Position numbers and translations under genes: made by a program. Shown in pieces: positions 15,372-23,303 of a stretch of 33,948 nt of DNA (position 1 is the stretch's first letter; each line of letters starts with the position of its first letter). The notes beneath the pieces were generated by a model, which did no database searches, was not told where the DNA came from, and worked only from the letters and a program-made list of their open reading frames with translations. The stretch lies in contig JANYAY010000185.1 in assembly GCA_025361065.1 (NCBI GenBank), positions 1-33,948 on the forward strand. The letters are read 5' to 3'. This DNA comes from Deltaproteobacteria bacterium. Its GTDB lineage: Bacteria > Desulfobacterota > Syntrophia > Syntrophales > Smithellaceae.

Positions 15372-16328
15372 TCAGGATACCCGCCTGCAAACTTGCCTCA
15401 GGGCGGCCAGTCTTTTTTGCCGGTCTTCCCAGAGATGCTCCGCTTCAGCCATTGCAACCAGTTCGAACAGAACATAATCGCCCGGTTGCAAATGGGCCAG
15501 TCGATCCAGATCCGCTCTGATTACCCTGGCGACCCTGGCGTAACCTCCAATAGTCCTCTCATAGAGCATAATAATGGGCAGGCCGTCCCCGGGAATCTGC
15601 ACAGTGCCGGGCAGGATGCCCTCGGAGATGATGCTTTTGTCAACATCATCGCGAAAGGTAAGCGGCTGGCCTTCCAGACGGATGCCCGTCCGGTTAATGG
15701 TCGCCGATACATCATAAACGGAGCGGCCTTTCCTTTCCGCAAAGATTTTTTGCGCAGCATCGGTGAAATAATGATATTCCGGTCCTGCGGTGACGCGCAG
15801 AAGATGGGGGGATTTCATCCCCGGAATCGCATTGCCGGGAATCGCACCCCGGGGAATGTCATAACAATCGTCAATGTTGATCCTGTCGCCGAAGGTGAGT
15901 GCCCGGCCCTTATAGCCGCCAAACCCACACTCCAGATTAGTGGCAAATCGGTCGATGACGCGCTCCAGAGCCATGCTTCCGGCAAAGCCCAGATAGTAGC
16001 GGAATCCTTCTATTACCTCATGAACTTTCAGGATACTGCCTGCTGCCGCCGAAAAAGACATCCATGGGTTCAACGGGTTATCATCCAGAGATGCCCGGAC
16101 CAGTGCGCCCGTTATTGCACAAGTCATGGCCTCGTGAAACCGGAGGGAAAATTGGGCGCCGATGATTTCCAGTGCCGGCGCATGACCATCCTGACCGAGC
16201 AGGCGATTGAGGGCGCCATAGGCAAAGCCATCCAGCGCCGCCGAAGGCGGCACACCCACGGCGGCGTAGCCATAGCGTCCGCTGTCCACGATGCAGGTCA
16301 TTGTTCCCTGATGGATGATTTCAATCAT
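15372..16328 (-). CDS. pxpC: 5-oxoprolinase subunit C (allophanate hydrolase subunit 2/KipA family)
   Basis: 318 residues, matching the biotin-dependent carboxyltransferase-like family to which PxpC and KipA belong. Visible signatures are IVDSGRYGYAAVGVPPSAALDGFAYG near the N-terminus, ALEIIGAQFSL, and DRINIDDCYDIPRGA-type sequence in the middle. The C-terminal motif ERTIGGYARVARVI resembles the usual 'QTTGGYPKIA' segment. PxpABC hydrolyses 5-oxo-L-proline (pyroglutamate) to glutamate using ATP in the cytoplasm. The ATG overlaps the pxpB stop as ATGA (16325-16328). A long antisense frame on the other strand is a shadow. Confidence 0.88.
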   Translation of the reverse strand: MIEIIHQGTMTCIVDSGRYGYAAVGVPPSAALDGFAYGALNRLLGQDGHAPALEIIGAQFSLRFHEAMTCAITGALVRASLDDNPLNPWMSFSAAAGSILKVHEVIEGFRYYLGFAGSMALERVIDRFATNLECGFGGYKGRALTFGDRINIDDCYDIPRGAIPGNAIPGMKSPHLLRVTAGPEYHYFTDAAQKIFAERKGRSVYDVSATINRTGIRLEGQPLTFRDDVDKSIISEGILPGTVQIPGDGLPIIMLYERTIGGYARVARVIRADLDRLAHLQPGDYVLFELVAMAEAEHLWEDRQKRLAALRQVCRRVS

Positions 16329-16996
16329 GCGCTGATATATTTTACCTTGTCTCCAATCTGCAGGAGACTGTAGGGTTCCTTCCCGGGATTGAATAAGCGG
16401 GCATCGGTGCGACCGATGATTCGCCAGCCGGCGGGCGATGGAAAGGGATAAACGCCGGTCTGGCCCTGGGCAATGCCGACGGATCCGGCGACAATTCTGG
16501 TTCGGGGCGTCTCGAGCCTCGGAACATGGATACGCCGATCCAGCGTTCCCATATAGGGAAAGCCCGGAATGAAGCCCACGGCAAAAACGGTATAAATGAC
16601 AGCAGAATGGATGGCGATCACATCGCTCTGGGCAAGTCCCGTCTGCCGGCAGACGACTTTCATATCCAGCGCATCCGGGCCGCCGTAGTGAACGGGAATC
16701 TCATGGAGTGTGGGATCCGGCGTGTTGCCGGTGCAAAGTGATTCGTCCTCTTTTTCCCTGAGCAGTGAAGACAGGCAGGCAAAGTTTGTGAGGCGTGTGT
16801 CGAAGTGGATGAGACAGGACCGAAAGCTGGGGGTAAGATCGATGATTTCCGGCAGGGCCAGCGATCTCATAAAAAAGTAGAAGTTCCTCACTTTTTCATG
16901 AATTTCCAGGTCATAGGTTTCACCAAAGAGTATGCGGATACCGTCTTCACCAAACCGCGAAATATTCATCTGGGATGCAGTCGCCAAAACAGTCAT
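16325..16996 (-). CDS. pxpB: 5-oxoprolinase subunit B (KipI/allophanate hydrolase subunit 1 family)
   Basis: 223 residues. The family signature GFIPGFPYMGTLD is perfect, followed by PRLETPRTRIVAGSVGIAQGQTGVYP (split here for length: PRLETPRTRI and VAGSVGIAQGQTGVYP) and WRIIGRT. The usual GGQTGIYP is GQTGVYP preceded by Q. The start overlaps the pxpA stop as ATGA (16993-16996), and the end overlaps pxpC, so the three are translationally coupled. It works as a complex with PxpC and PxpA to hydrolyse 5-oxoproline. Confidence 0.9.
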   Translation of the reverse strand: MTVLATASQMNISRFGEDGIRILFGETYDLEIHEKVRNFYFFMRSLALPEIIDLTPSFRSCLIHFDTRLTNFACLSSLLREKEDESLCTGNTPDPTLHEIPVHYGGPDALDMKVVCRQTGLAQSDVIAIHSAVIYTVFAVGFIPGFPYMGTLDRRIHVPRLETPRTRIVAGSVGIAQGQTGVYPFPSPAGWRIIGRTDARLFNPGKEPYSLLQIGDKVKYISA

Positions 16997-17778
16997 CGGG
17001 GGATGATTTCTCCCAGAGGCTTTATTTTGATGCCTTCACGCGTGAGGGCATCAACAATCATCCTGGCGGCGGCAATACTTCCCGGATTATCGCCGTGGAT
17101 GCACAAAGTGTCAACATCCACGTCGATCCACCGGCCGTTGATGCTCTCGAAACCCTTCTTCAAGACCATCGCCACGGCTCGCCTTGCTATCAATTCCGGG
17201 TTATTCAGAACGACGCCCGTCTGCTCGCGGGGGATAAGCTCTCCTTCGTCGTTATACTGGCGGTCGGGAAAAACCTCTAAGGCGATGCGCAGCCCCTCGA
17301 GGCTCGCCTTTTCCTTCAATAAAGCGGCTTGTTTTGTAGCCAGCGTCAGAAAGACGGGATTACCGAACGCCTTGCTCAGCCTTTGGACAAGCCCGTAAAA
17401 AAGGTCGGGTTTGCCGACGAGGTCATTGTAAAGAGCGCCATGGAGTTTAATGTGCTGCAAAGACATACCATACATGGATAAAAATCCCTGGAGGGCGCCG
17501 ACCTGATAGACAACGTATTGTTGCAGTTCTGCCTCGCTTATATTCAAAAACCGGCGGCCGAATCCCAGCAGATCGGGATAACCGGGGTGAGCCCCGACAC
17601 CGACATGGTGATCGCGGCACAAACGTACTGTCCGATCCATGACCATCGGGTCGGAGGCATGAAAGCCACAGGCGATGCTGGCCGAAGAAATGGAAAGCAC
17701 CGCCTCGTCATCACGGCCCATGGTGTAGGCCCCGAAAGACTCGCCCATATCGCAGTTGACGTCAATGACATTGGTCAT
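16993..17778 (-). CDS. pxpA: 5-oxoprolinase subunit A (LamB/YcsF family)
   Basis: 261 residues, the standard length. It opens with the family hallmark DVNCDMGESFGAY, then SASIACGFHASDP, VGAHPGYPD and, further on, KLHGALYND. GGGGTGA lies about 6 nt before the ATG. It is the first gene of a tight pxpABC operon on the minus strand. Convergence with a complete TRAP transporter suggests the pair could import and use 5-oxoproline or a related cyclic amide; this is inference from neighbourhood only, since they are on opposite strands. Confidence 0.92.
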   Translation of the reverse strand: MTNVIDVNCDMGESFGAYTMGRDDEAVLSISSASIACGFHASDPMVMDRTVRLCRDHHVGVGAHPGYPDLLGFGRRFLNISEAELQQYVVYQVGALQGFLSMYGMSLQHIKLHGALYNDLVGKPDLFYGLVQRLSKAFGNPVFLTLATKQAALLKEKASLEGLRIALEVFPDRQYNDEGELIPREQTGVVLNNPELIARRAVAMVLKKGFESINGRWIDVDVDTLCIHGDNPGSIAAARMIVDALTREGIKIKPLGEIIPR

Positions 17779-18184
17779 GTTTGATCACCCCGTCATAAAA
17801 GTATGGTAAGCATGATTTCGCTGTGGCGGCTGGCCGCTCTTTTTATCGATAGCGAAAGATCACCCAGGCGATTGATTTAACACACCGTATCTTCCGGGGC
17901 AATTAAATTCTTCCCGGCACACAATCTCACATCAACTTACAAATATATGTCGAAAATGACTAAGAGCAGTTATAATTACCAAACCACTGATGAATCTCCC
18001 AACTGTGCAGATGTAATTTATTGACAATACCTATACGGGATATTAAAGGATACACGTTCGGAGATTTGGATTTACCTGGGTCAGCCTCGCGGCGAATCCC
18101 TAAGGCCGGCAGCGGAAAAACATACAGAAGACAACACGAAAATCGCGCTTATTAAACTTTACCGAAAATAAATCAAGGAGTTGA
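17779..18184. other. non-coding region between divergent pxpA and yeaO-like genes
   Basis: No gene is supported in these ~400 bp. TTGACA at 18021-18026 is a perfect -35 but has no -10 at a proper distance (TATTAA lies only 14 nt away). GATTTCGCT near 17813 and AGCGAAAGATC near 17851 form an imperfect inverted repeat around a GC-rich palindrome and a T-run, of unknown role. Confidence 0.4.
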
Positions 18185-18574
18185 ATGATGACAGTGCGCA
18201 TAGTACGTCTGGGGACGCAAAGGGTTCCCGATGAAGGAATTCGTATCGGGACGGTCCGGCGGCCGCCCCGCGGCGTGAAAAAGAGCGACTATTCTTCGGC
18301 CAATTGGTTTGATGTATGGTTTCCCAATCTTTCGCCCGGCCCCGAGACCATAGAGCTTGGCCGGCGCGCAGATACGGAAGCAAAATGGAAAGCCTTTTTA
18401 CGAAAATACCGGACGGAAATGTCCCGCCCCGAAAACAGCCGGATTCTGGACCTGCTGGCCGCACTTTCACTCACAACCAACTTTTCCGTCGGCTGTTATT
18501 GCCCTGATGAACTGCGCTGCCACCGTTCAGTCCTGCGTGCCCTTTTATTGAAGAGGGGTGCAAAAGTGGCATGA
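18185..18574 (+). CDS. DUF488/YeaO-family protein
   Basis: 129 residues, within the usual 115-130 of the YeaO branch of DUF488. Recognisable features are an early R-x-P-R-G stretch (VRRPPRGVKKSDY), WFPNLSP, a central W-K-x-F-x-x-x-Y block (KWKAFLRKYRTEM) and a C-terminal VGCYCPDELRCHRSVL, where cysteine and C-H-R are typical of the family. The biochemical function is not established. AAGGAG lies 5 nt before the ATG at 18185; a second ATG follows at once at 18188. It is a single gene with its own downstream promoter separating it from the lipoprotein gene. Confidence 0.75.
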   Translation: MMTVRIVRLGTQRVPDEGIRIGTVRRPPRGVKKSDYSSANWFDVWFPNLSPGPETIELGRRADTEAKWKAFLRKYRTEMSRPENSRILDLLAALSLTTNFSVGCYCPDELRCHRSVLRALLLKRGAKVA

Positions 18575-18599
18575 AAGTAATTCCCAATTCGTATTTTTC

Positions 18600-18629
18600 T
18601 TGACACTTCGTTCTTTTGGCCGCTATATT
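18600..18629 (+). promoter_or_regulatory. sigma70 promoter for the lipoprotein gene
   Basis: TTGACA (18600-18605) and TATATT (18624-18629) with an 18-nt spacer, about 55 nt before the ATG at 18683. Confidence 0.65.
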
Positions 18630-18682
18630 TTCCCCATGGCTTCAGAATAATTATTTTGATTTTAAGGAGGGGTTTTTCCCAT

Positions 18683-19303
18683 ATGAAACAATATTTAACT
18701 TTCAAAAACATCATCGTTTCAATTATTGCGGTGCTTTTACTATTCGGCTGTGCGGCAAGCACCAAGGTCACGATGAGCTCTGATAAATATTCACCGGCTT
18801 TCCGGGCGGCAGATGTAAGCCGGTTAAAAGGGAAAAAGTTAATCCTTTCATCATTCTCCAATCAGGCGCAAAATACCAAAGCCTGGAATTACTTCAGTGC
18901 TGATAAAAAATATATGTACGAGGGTAATGCCCAGCTGGAAACATACTATTGGAACTGTTTTTACAAAGCCTTCAAACTGGCCGGAGTAAATCTGGTTGAT
19001 TATACCTATGGTAATTACAGGGGGCCGCATCCTTACTGGTGGGGCGCTCCTCCTCCCGCGGCGCCTCAAGCCAAAGGCATTTTGGAATTCCAATTAATTC
19101 TGACATCCTTGACCGATCAGGAATTCAAGTTTAAAGCGCTATTGTTTAAAGATGGCCAGACGAAATATGAAAAAGAATTTACCGTAACCATGAATGCCGC
19201 GGAATCGGAAAACGCTGCCGAACTGGAAAAAAGAGCATATCGGCTGGTAGATTTAGCTTTTACTACCATTATAAAAGATCGTGAATTTCAAAAAGCATTT
19301 TGA
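18683..19303 (+). CDS. hypothetical lipoprotein
   Basis: 206 residues, no family recognised. A type II signal peptide is clear: basic N-terminus, hydrophobic IIVSIIAVLLLF, then LFGC with lipid-attachment Cys23. The mature part has a Trp/Pro-rich patch (PYWWGAPPPAAPQ, about 123-135) and otherwise looks like a soluble periplasmic beta-rich domain ending in a charged helix. The ATG at 18683 is preferred because AAGGAGGGG lies upstream and the signal peptide begins there. The gene has its own good promoter. It ends with TGA, and a palindromic repeat starts at the next base. Probably anchored in the outer or inner membrane facing the periplasm; function unknown. Confidence 0.75.
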   Translation: MKQYLTFKNIIVSIIAVLLLFGCAASTKVTMSSDKYSPAFRAADVSRLKGKKLILSSFSNQAQNTKAWNYFSADKKYMYEGNAQLETYYWNCFYKAFKLAGVNLVDYTYGNYRGPHPYWWGAPPPAAPQAKGILEFQLILTSLTDQEFKFKALLFKDGQTKYEKEFTVTMNAAESENAAELEKRAYRLVDLAFTTIIKDREFQKAF

Positions 19304-19401
19304 TCCCGCTGACGCGGGACGAGCGTTAAATCTCGTGAGCTCGCTCGCGATATAATGACGTTCATTTCATACCTCGCAAGCTAGCTCGCGAGGTGGTTGA
19401 T
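19304..19401 (+). repeat. stop-codon-adjacent palindromic repeat, long copy 3
   Basis: A 98-bp copy beginning TCCCGCTGAC directly after the TGA at 19301-19303 and ending GGTTGAT. It aligns over its whole length with copy 1, including ATATAATGAC and TTCATTTCAT in the spacer. In this copy CCCGC and GCGGG at the left end can form an extra hairpin, and the right palindrome is CCTCGC...GCGAGG. Confidence 0.85.
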
Positions 19402-19448
19402 TGGTAAACTTATCTAAAATACACAACAAATTAAGGTAAAGCATTAAA

Positions 19449-20771
19449 ATGGAAATAATCCTGATTATAGTATTAATCCTGACGGCGGCTGTTTTTGTGC
19501 TGCAAATTTGGCTTACCAAACGAGGCTCTGTTGATCTCTCTCCCCTTGCCGGCAAGTTGGATTCTCTGCAGGGCCTGCAGGAAAGAACTGACCGCTCCGT
19601 CCGGGATGAAATTGCCGGTTTTCGTGCCGAAATACAAATCCGGGCCCATCAGGAAAGAGCAGAGTTGGCCTCGTCGCTGAAATCCTTTGGCGATTCCGTG
19701 CAGAAAAGCATGGCGGAAATCGCCGGCCTGCAGCGCTGCCAACTCGAAGGTTTTGCCGCCCAGTTATCAGTTTTAACCGTAACTAACGAACAAAAAATGG
19801 ATGCTGTCCGGCTGATTGTCGATGAGAAACTCAAACAAATCCAGGAAGACAATGCCCGCCAGCTCGATCGGATGCGCGAAACCGTCGATGAAAAATTACA
19901 GGGTACTCTGGAAAAGAGATTGGGGGAATCTTTCAAGCAGGTTTCCGAACGCCTGGAACTGGTGCATCAGGGTTTGGGGGACATGCGCAATCTTGCCGCC
20001 GGTGTCGGCGATTTAAAGAAGGTGCTCACCAATATCAAAACACGCGGCACCTGGGGCGAAGTACAGCTCGGCGCCCTGCTTGCAGAAATTCTCGCTCCCG
20101 AGCAATATGCCAAAAATGTCCGTATCCAGGAGCATTCCAATGAGGCCGTCGAGTTTGCCATTAAACTTCCCGGCCAGGGTGAGCAAGGTGGCGAGCATGT
20201 CCTGATTCCGGTGGATGCCAAATTTCCGGTGGAAGATTATCAGCGTCTGCTTTCTGCCCAGGAAAACGCCGATGCGGGCGCCGCCGAAGAAGCGTCCCGA
20301 CTTCTGGAAACCAGAATCAAGAAAGAAGCAAAAGACATATTCAGTAAGTATATCTCTCCTCCCAGGACTACGGATTTCGGAATTATGTTTTTGCCGTCCG
20401 AAGGCCTTTATGCGGAGGTAATTCGCAGGACGGCTCTCGTGCAGATATTACAGCGGGAATATCATGTCGTCGTTTCCGGGCCTTCGACTTTTGCTGCTTT
20501 TTTAAACAGTTTGCAGATGGGTTTCCGCAGCCTTGCCATTTCGAAACGCTCCGGCGAAGTCTGGAAGGTGCTGGGTGAAATAAAGACTGAATTTGATAAA
20601 TTCGGGCTCACACTGGATGCTGTCCGCAAAAAGCTGGAACAGGCAACCAACTCGATGGATGATGTTCAAAAGAAATCGCGCACTATTCAGAGAAAACTGC
20701 GTTCGGTTCAGGATCTGCCCGGAAGCGCAGCCAAAGGTTTGATCGAAGATCAAGAACCGGAAGATGCTTGA
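19449..20771 (+). CDS. rmuC: DNA recombination protein RmuC homologue
   Basis: 440 residues. An N-terminal membrane helix (EIILIIVLILTAAVFVLQIW) is followed by a long coiled coil (about 30-175) and the RmuC nuclease-like domain (about 175-400). The family hallmark is visible at TRGTWGEVQLGALL, then the PVDAKFPVEDYQRLL stretch, FLPSEGLYAEV and GPSTFAAFLNSLQMGFRSL. RmuC limits inversions at short inverted repeats and is thought to cut or restrict recombination intermediates; in the present window that is notable because palindromic elements flank it. The start at 19449 has a modest AAGG upstream. Single gene. Confidence 0.92.
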   Translation: MEIILIIVLILTAAVFVLQIWLTKRGSVDLSPLAGKLDSLQGLQERTDRSVRDEIAGFRAEIQIRAHQERAELASSLKSFGDSVQKSMAEIAGLQRCQLEGFAAQLSVLTVTNEQKMDAVRLIVDEKLKQIQEDNARQLDRMRETVDEKLQGTLEKRLGESFKQVSERLELVHQGLGDMRNLAAGVGDLKKVLTNIKTRGTWGEVQLGALLAEILAPEQYAKNVRIQEHSNEAVEFAIKLPGQGEQGGEHVLIPVDAKFPVEDYQRLLSAQENADAGAAEEASRLLETRIKKEAKDIFSKYISPPRTTDFGIMFLPSEGLYAEVIRRTALVQILQREYHVVVSGPSTFAAFLNSLQMGFRSLAISKRSGEVWKVLGEIKTEFDKFGLTLDAVRKKLEQATNSMDDVQKKSRTIQRKLRSVQDLPGSAAKGLIEDQEPEDA

Positions 20772-20959
20772 TGAAAATAAAGTCCCGAGAGTTATTTTGC
20801 CGGGATTTATAATTGCTTTTTTGCATTTTTTTATTTGACACAAAAGTTGATATATGGTTTATCTCTCAAAACTAATAGCAAATTACATTAAGAGGTCGCG
20901 GGCGTAAATGGTCTGCAGAAACGATTACAGGATAGAGAGCAAAATAGGCCGGAATTATT

Positions 20960-21046
20960 ATGGCTATTACTATTATTGCAATATCCGGTATCGGTCTGCC
21001 CCTTGCTGAAAAGCTTCTAAATAAATCGAAAAAAAGCCACGGGTAG
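20960..21046 (+). CDS. possible 28-residue hydrophobic leader peptide or small membrane peptide
   Basis: The frame reads MAITIIAISGIGLPLAEKLL followed by NKSKKSHG. Nine of 28 residues are Ile or Leu, five of them Ile within the first 11, and the tail is basic. The stop codon (21044-21046) lies in the loop of a strong terminator just before livK. Two readings fit: a regulatory leader peptide for a branched-chain amino acid transporter, or a small single-helix membrane peptide. The ribosome-binding site is weak (CCGGAA about 7 nt upstream), and TTGACA at 20835 has only a poor -10. Existence as a gene is unproven. Confidence 0.35.
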   Translation: MAITIIAISGIGLPLAEKLLNKSKKSHG

Positions 21047-21068
21047 ATCAAGACACCGTGGCTTTTTT
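21030..21068 (+). terminator. strong intrinsic terminator or attenuator upstream of livK
   Basis: AAAAAAGCCACGG (21030-21042) pairs perfectly with CCGTGGCTTTTTT (21056-21068). It ends about 30 nt before the Shine-Dalgarno sequence of livK, leaving little room for a promoter after it, so either livK transcripts read through it or a weak AT-rich promoter lies at about 21070-21095. The region 20772-20959 upstream holds only an imperfect hairpin after rmuC (TCCCG...CGGGA, 20783-20805). Confidence 0.8.
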
Positions 21069-21112
21069 ATTTTAAGCAAAATCAGCATAATATTTTAAAA
21101 AGGAGATTGCTT

Positions 21113-22255
21113 ATGTTGAAAAAAATGTTGAGGTTAATTCTTTCCATGGCAGTTGTCGGGCTTATGGCCGGATCAGCTTTTGCTGCTGCTCCCATCAAGA
21201 TCGGGGCGCTTTTCTCCGTATCCGGGCCGGCTTCCTTCTTAGGCGAACCGGAACGCAACACCGCCGAAATGATGGTGACTGAAATCAACAAGGCCGGCGG
21301 GATCAAGGGTCAGAAGCTTGTGCTTATTGTCTATGACACTCAGGCGGATGCGACAAAGGCGGTACAGGCGGCCAATAAACTGATTAAGGACGATAAGGTT
21401 GTCGCCATTATCGGACCGAGCACAACCGGCGATACCATGGCCGTGATTCCGGTAGTGGAGAAGGCCGGAATACCTTTGGTTTCCTGTGCGGCGGGAATCA
21501 AGATTACCGAGCCTACAAAAAAGTGGGTTTTCAAAACAGCGCAAAATGATGCTCTGGCCGTAGCCAGAATATTTGACTATCTGAAAAAAAAGAAGATTTC
21601 TAAAATTGCAATTCTAACAGTATCGGATGGGTTTGGTTCTTCCGGCAGAGAGCAACTGGTGTTTCAGGCCGGCAAATTCGGCATACAAATAATCTCCGAT
21701 GAAACATACGGACCAAAGGATACGGACATGACGGCGCAATTGACTAAAATCCGCGGCGGTGCGGCCCAGGCTATTGTTTGCTGGGGGACCAATCCGGGTC
21801 CGGCGGTTGTTGCCAGAAATGTTAAACAACTGGGGATGAAACTTCCTTTATTTATGAGCCACGGTGTTTCTTCCATGAAATTCATTGAACTGGCCGGTGA
21901 TGCGGCGGAAGGCATTATCCTGCCCTCCGGCCGGGTTGTTGTTGCCAATCAACTTCCCAAGAATGATCCCCAGAAAAAGGCGCTGCTCAATTATGTAGAA
22001 AATTATAAGAAGCACTATAATGTGGAAGGCGATCATTTCGGGGGACATGCGTATGACGCCATTATGCTCATTAAAGGCGCTATCGAACGCGGCTCCGATT
22101 CGCCTGCTGCCATTCGGGATCAATTGGAGAAAACGGAAAAATTCGCCGGTATCGGCGGAACATTCCAATATTCTCCGCAGGATCATGCCGGTCTTACCAG
22201 CGATGCTTTTGTCCTGGTGCAAATTAAAAATAAAGGCTGGACACTGCTGAAATAA
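21113..22255 (+). CDS. livK: branched-chain amino acid-type ABC transporter substrate-binding protein
   Basis: 380 residues. A signal peptide (MLKKMLRLILSMAVVGLMAG, ending AFA) precedes a periplasmic-binding protein of the Peripla_BP_6 family: IKIGALFSVSGPASFLG, NTAEMMVTEINKAGGIKGQKL, AIIGPSTTGDTMAVIP and GHAYDAIMLIKGAI. The AGGAG 8 nt before the ATG at 21113 decides the start; an in-frame TTG at 21107 is rejected. It is followed by the two permeases and two ATPases of the same system. In anaerobes such proteins bind branched-chain amino acids, amides or aromatic acids; the linked CoA ligase hints at an aromatic acid, but sequence alone cannot say. Confidence 0.9.
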   Translation: MLKKMLRLILSMAVVGLMAGSAFAAAPIKIGALFSVSGPASFLGEPERNTAEMMVTEINKAGGIKGQKLVLIVYDTQADATKAVQAANKLIKDDKVVAIIGPSTTGDTMAVIPVVEKAGIPLVSCAAGIKITEPTKKWVFKTAQNDALAVARIFDYLKKKKISKIAILTVSDGFGSSGREQLVFQAGKFGIQIISDETYGPKDTDMTAQLTKIRGGAAQAIVCWGTNPGPAVVARNVKQLGMKLPLFMSHGVSSMKFIELAGDAAEGIILPSGRVVVANQLPKNDPQKKALLNYVENYKKHYNVEGDHFGGHAYDAIMLIKGAIERGSDSPAAIRDQLEKTEKFAGIGGTFQYSPQDHAGLTSDAFVLVQIKNKGWTLLK

Positions 22256-22273
22256 GTGTGTATTTATTTGACG

Positions 22274-22308
22274 AAGAGCAACGCAGGCTTGTTTCCTGCG
22301 TTGCTCTT
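22274..22308 (+). terminator. perfect 14-bp stem-loop between livK and livH
   Basis: AAGAGCAACGCAGG (22274-22287) pairs exactly with 22295-22308 around a 7-nt loop, followed by ATTATTAATC rather than a clean T-run. It is probably a partial terminator or 3' mRNA stabiliser that raises the binding protein above the permeases. Confidence 0.65.
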
Positions 22309-22405
22309 ATTATTAATCAAACGGGTATTATACCCTTCGCGGCACGGGATTGTTCAACTTGCCAATTCCTCCGCGCTTCTTCTCGAAATTGGAGTTTCAC
22401 AATAA

Positions 22406-23290
22406 ATGGATAACTCCCGGCAACTATTTCAATACATATTATCCGGCCTTTCCAATGGTGCGATTTACGCGCTGATCGGCTTCGGCTTTGCCATTATTTA
22501 TAATGCCACCGGGATTATAAATTTTGCCCAGGGTGAATTTGTCATGCTGGGCGGTATGTTCACTATTTTTTTTCTGGCTTTTTTCCATCTGCCACTGCTC
22601 CCGGCAATTATTTTGGCTATTCTTTTCTCCACAATTATCGGTATTGCTTTTGAACGACTGGCTATCCGGCCGCTCAAAAATGCAACCCCTTTGAGTTTGG
22701 TAATTATAACCATCGGGGCCAGCATATTGCTTCGCGGCATCGCCATGCTGGTCTGGGGCAAAGATACTCATGCCGTGACTGCATTTTCCGGCAATGACCC
22801 GCTTTATATTGCCGGAGCGACAATCCTGCCGCAGCATATCTGGATTTTTGCCATAACGCTTTTGATTATTGCGGCCAACAAAATATTTTTTAATTACAGC
22901 ATTGTCGGCAAGGCCATGCGTGCCTGTGCATACAACAGTCAGGCCGCCAGCCTCGTCGGGATCAATGTCAAGACGATGGTTCTTCTTTCGTTTGTCATCA
23001 GTTCCGCTATCGGTTCAATGGCGGGTATCATTATTGCGCCGCTGACAATGACTTCTTTCGATGTCGGCATCATGCTGGGGCTGAAGGGTTTTTGTGCCGT
23101 GATTATCGGCGGCATGAGCAGCGGTTTGGGAACTATAATGGGTGGGCTACTTCTGGGATTATTGGAATCGCTCGGCGTCGGATATATCTCCGCCTCCTAT
23201 AAAGATGCCATTGCTTTCATAATTTTATTGTTAATCCTTTTTATCCGGCCGGAAGGGCTTTTCCGGACAAAAGAGACCGAGAGAGTTTAG
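22406..23290 (+). CDS. livH: branched-chain amino acid ABC transporter permease LivH
   Basis: 294 residues, eight or so hydrophobic segments. Family motifs are seen near the start (LSGLSNGAIYALIGFGFAII, then GIINFAQGEFVMLG) and near the end (GGMSSGLGTIMGGLLLGLLE and FIRPEGLFRT). It forms the inner-membrane channel with LivM. It starts at ATG 22406, 150 bp after livK, with a hairpin in between, and ends 13 bp before livM. The Shine-Dalgarno sequence is weak, so coupling with livK expression is not tight. Confidence 0.92.
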   Translation: MDNSRQLFQYILSGLSNGAIYALIGFGFAIIYNATGIINFAQGEFVMLGGMFTIFFLAFFHLPLLPAIILAILFSTIIGIAFERLAIRPLKNATPLSLVIITIGASILLRGIAMLVWGKDTHAVTAFSGNDPLYIAGATILPQHIWIFAITLLIIAANKIFFNYSIVGKAMRACAYNSQAASLVGINVKTMVLLSFVISSAIGSMAGIIIAPLTMTSFDVGIMLGLKGFCAVIIGGMSSGLGTIMGGLLLGLLESLGVGYISASYKDAIAFIILLLILFIRPEGLFRTKETERV

Positions 23291-23303
23291 TTGCGGGACT
23301 GGC

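Noticed and set aside
15369-16373. 334-codon plus-strand open frame
   Set aside because: It is antisense to pxpC, which has clear family signatures and overlapping coupling with pxpB; the plus-strand translation has no recognisable features.
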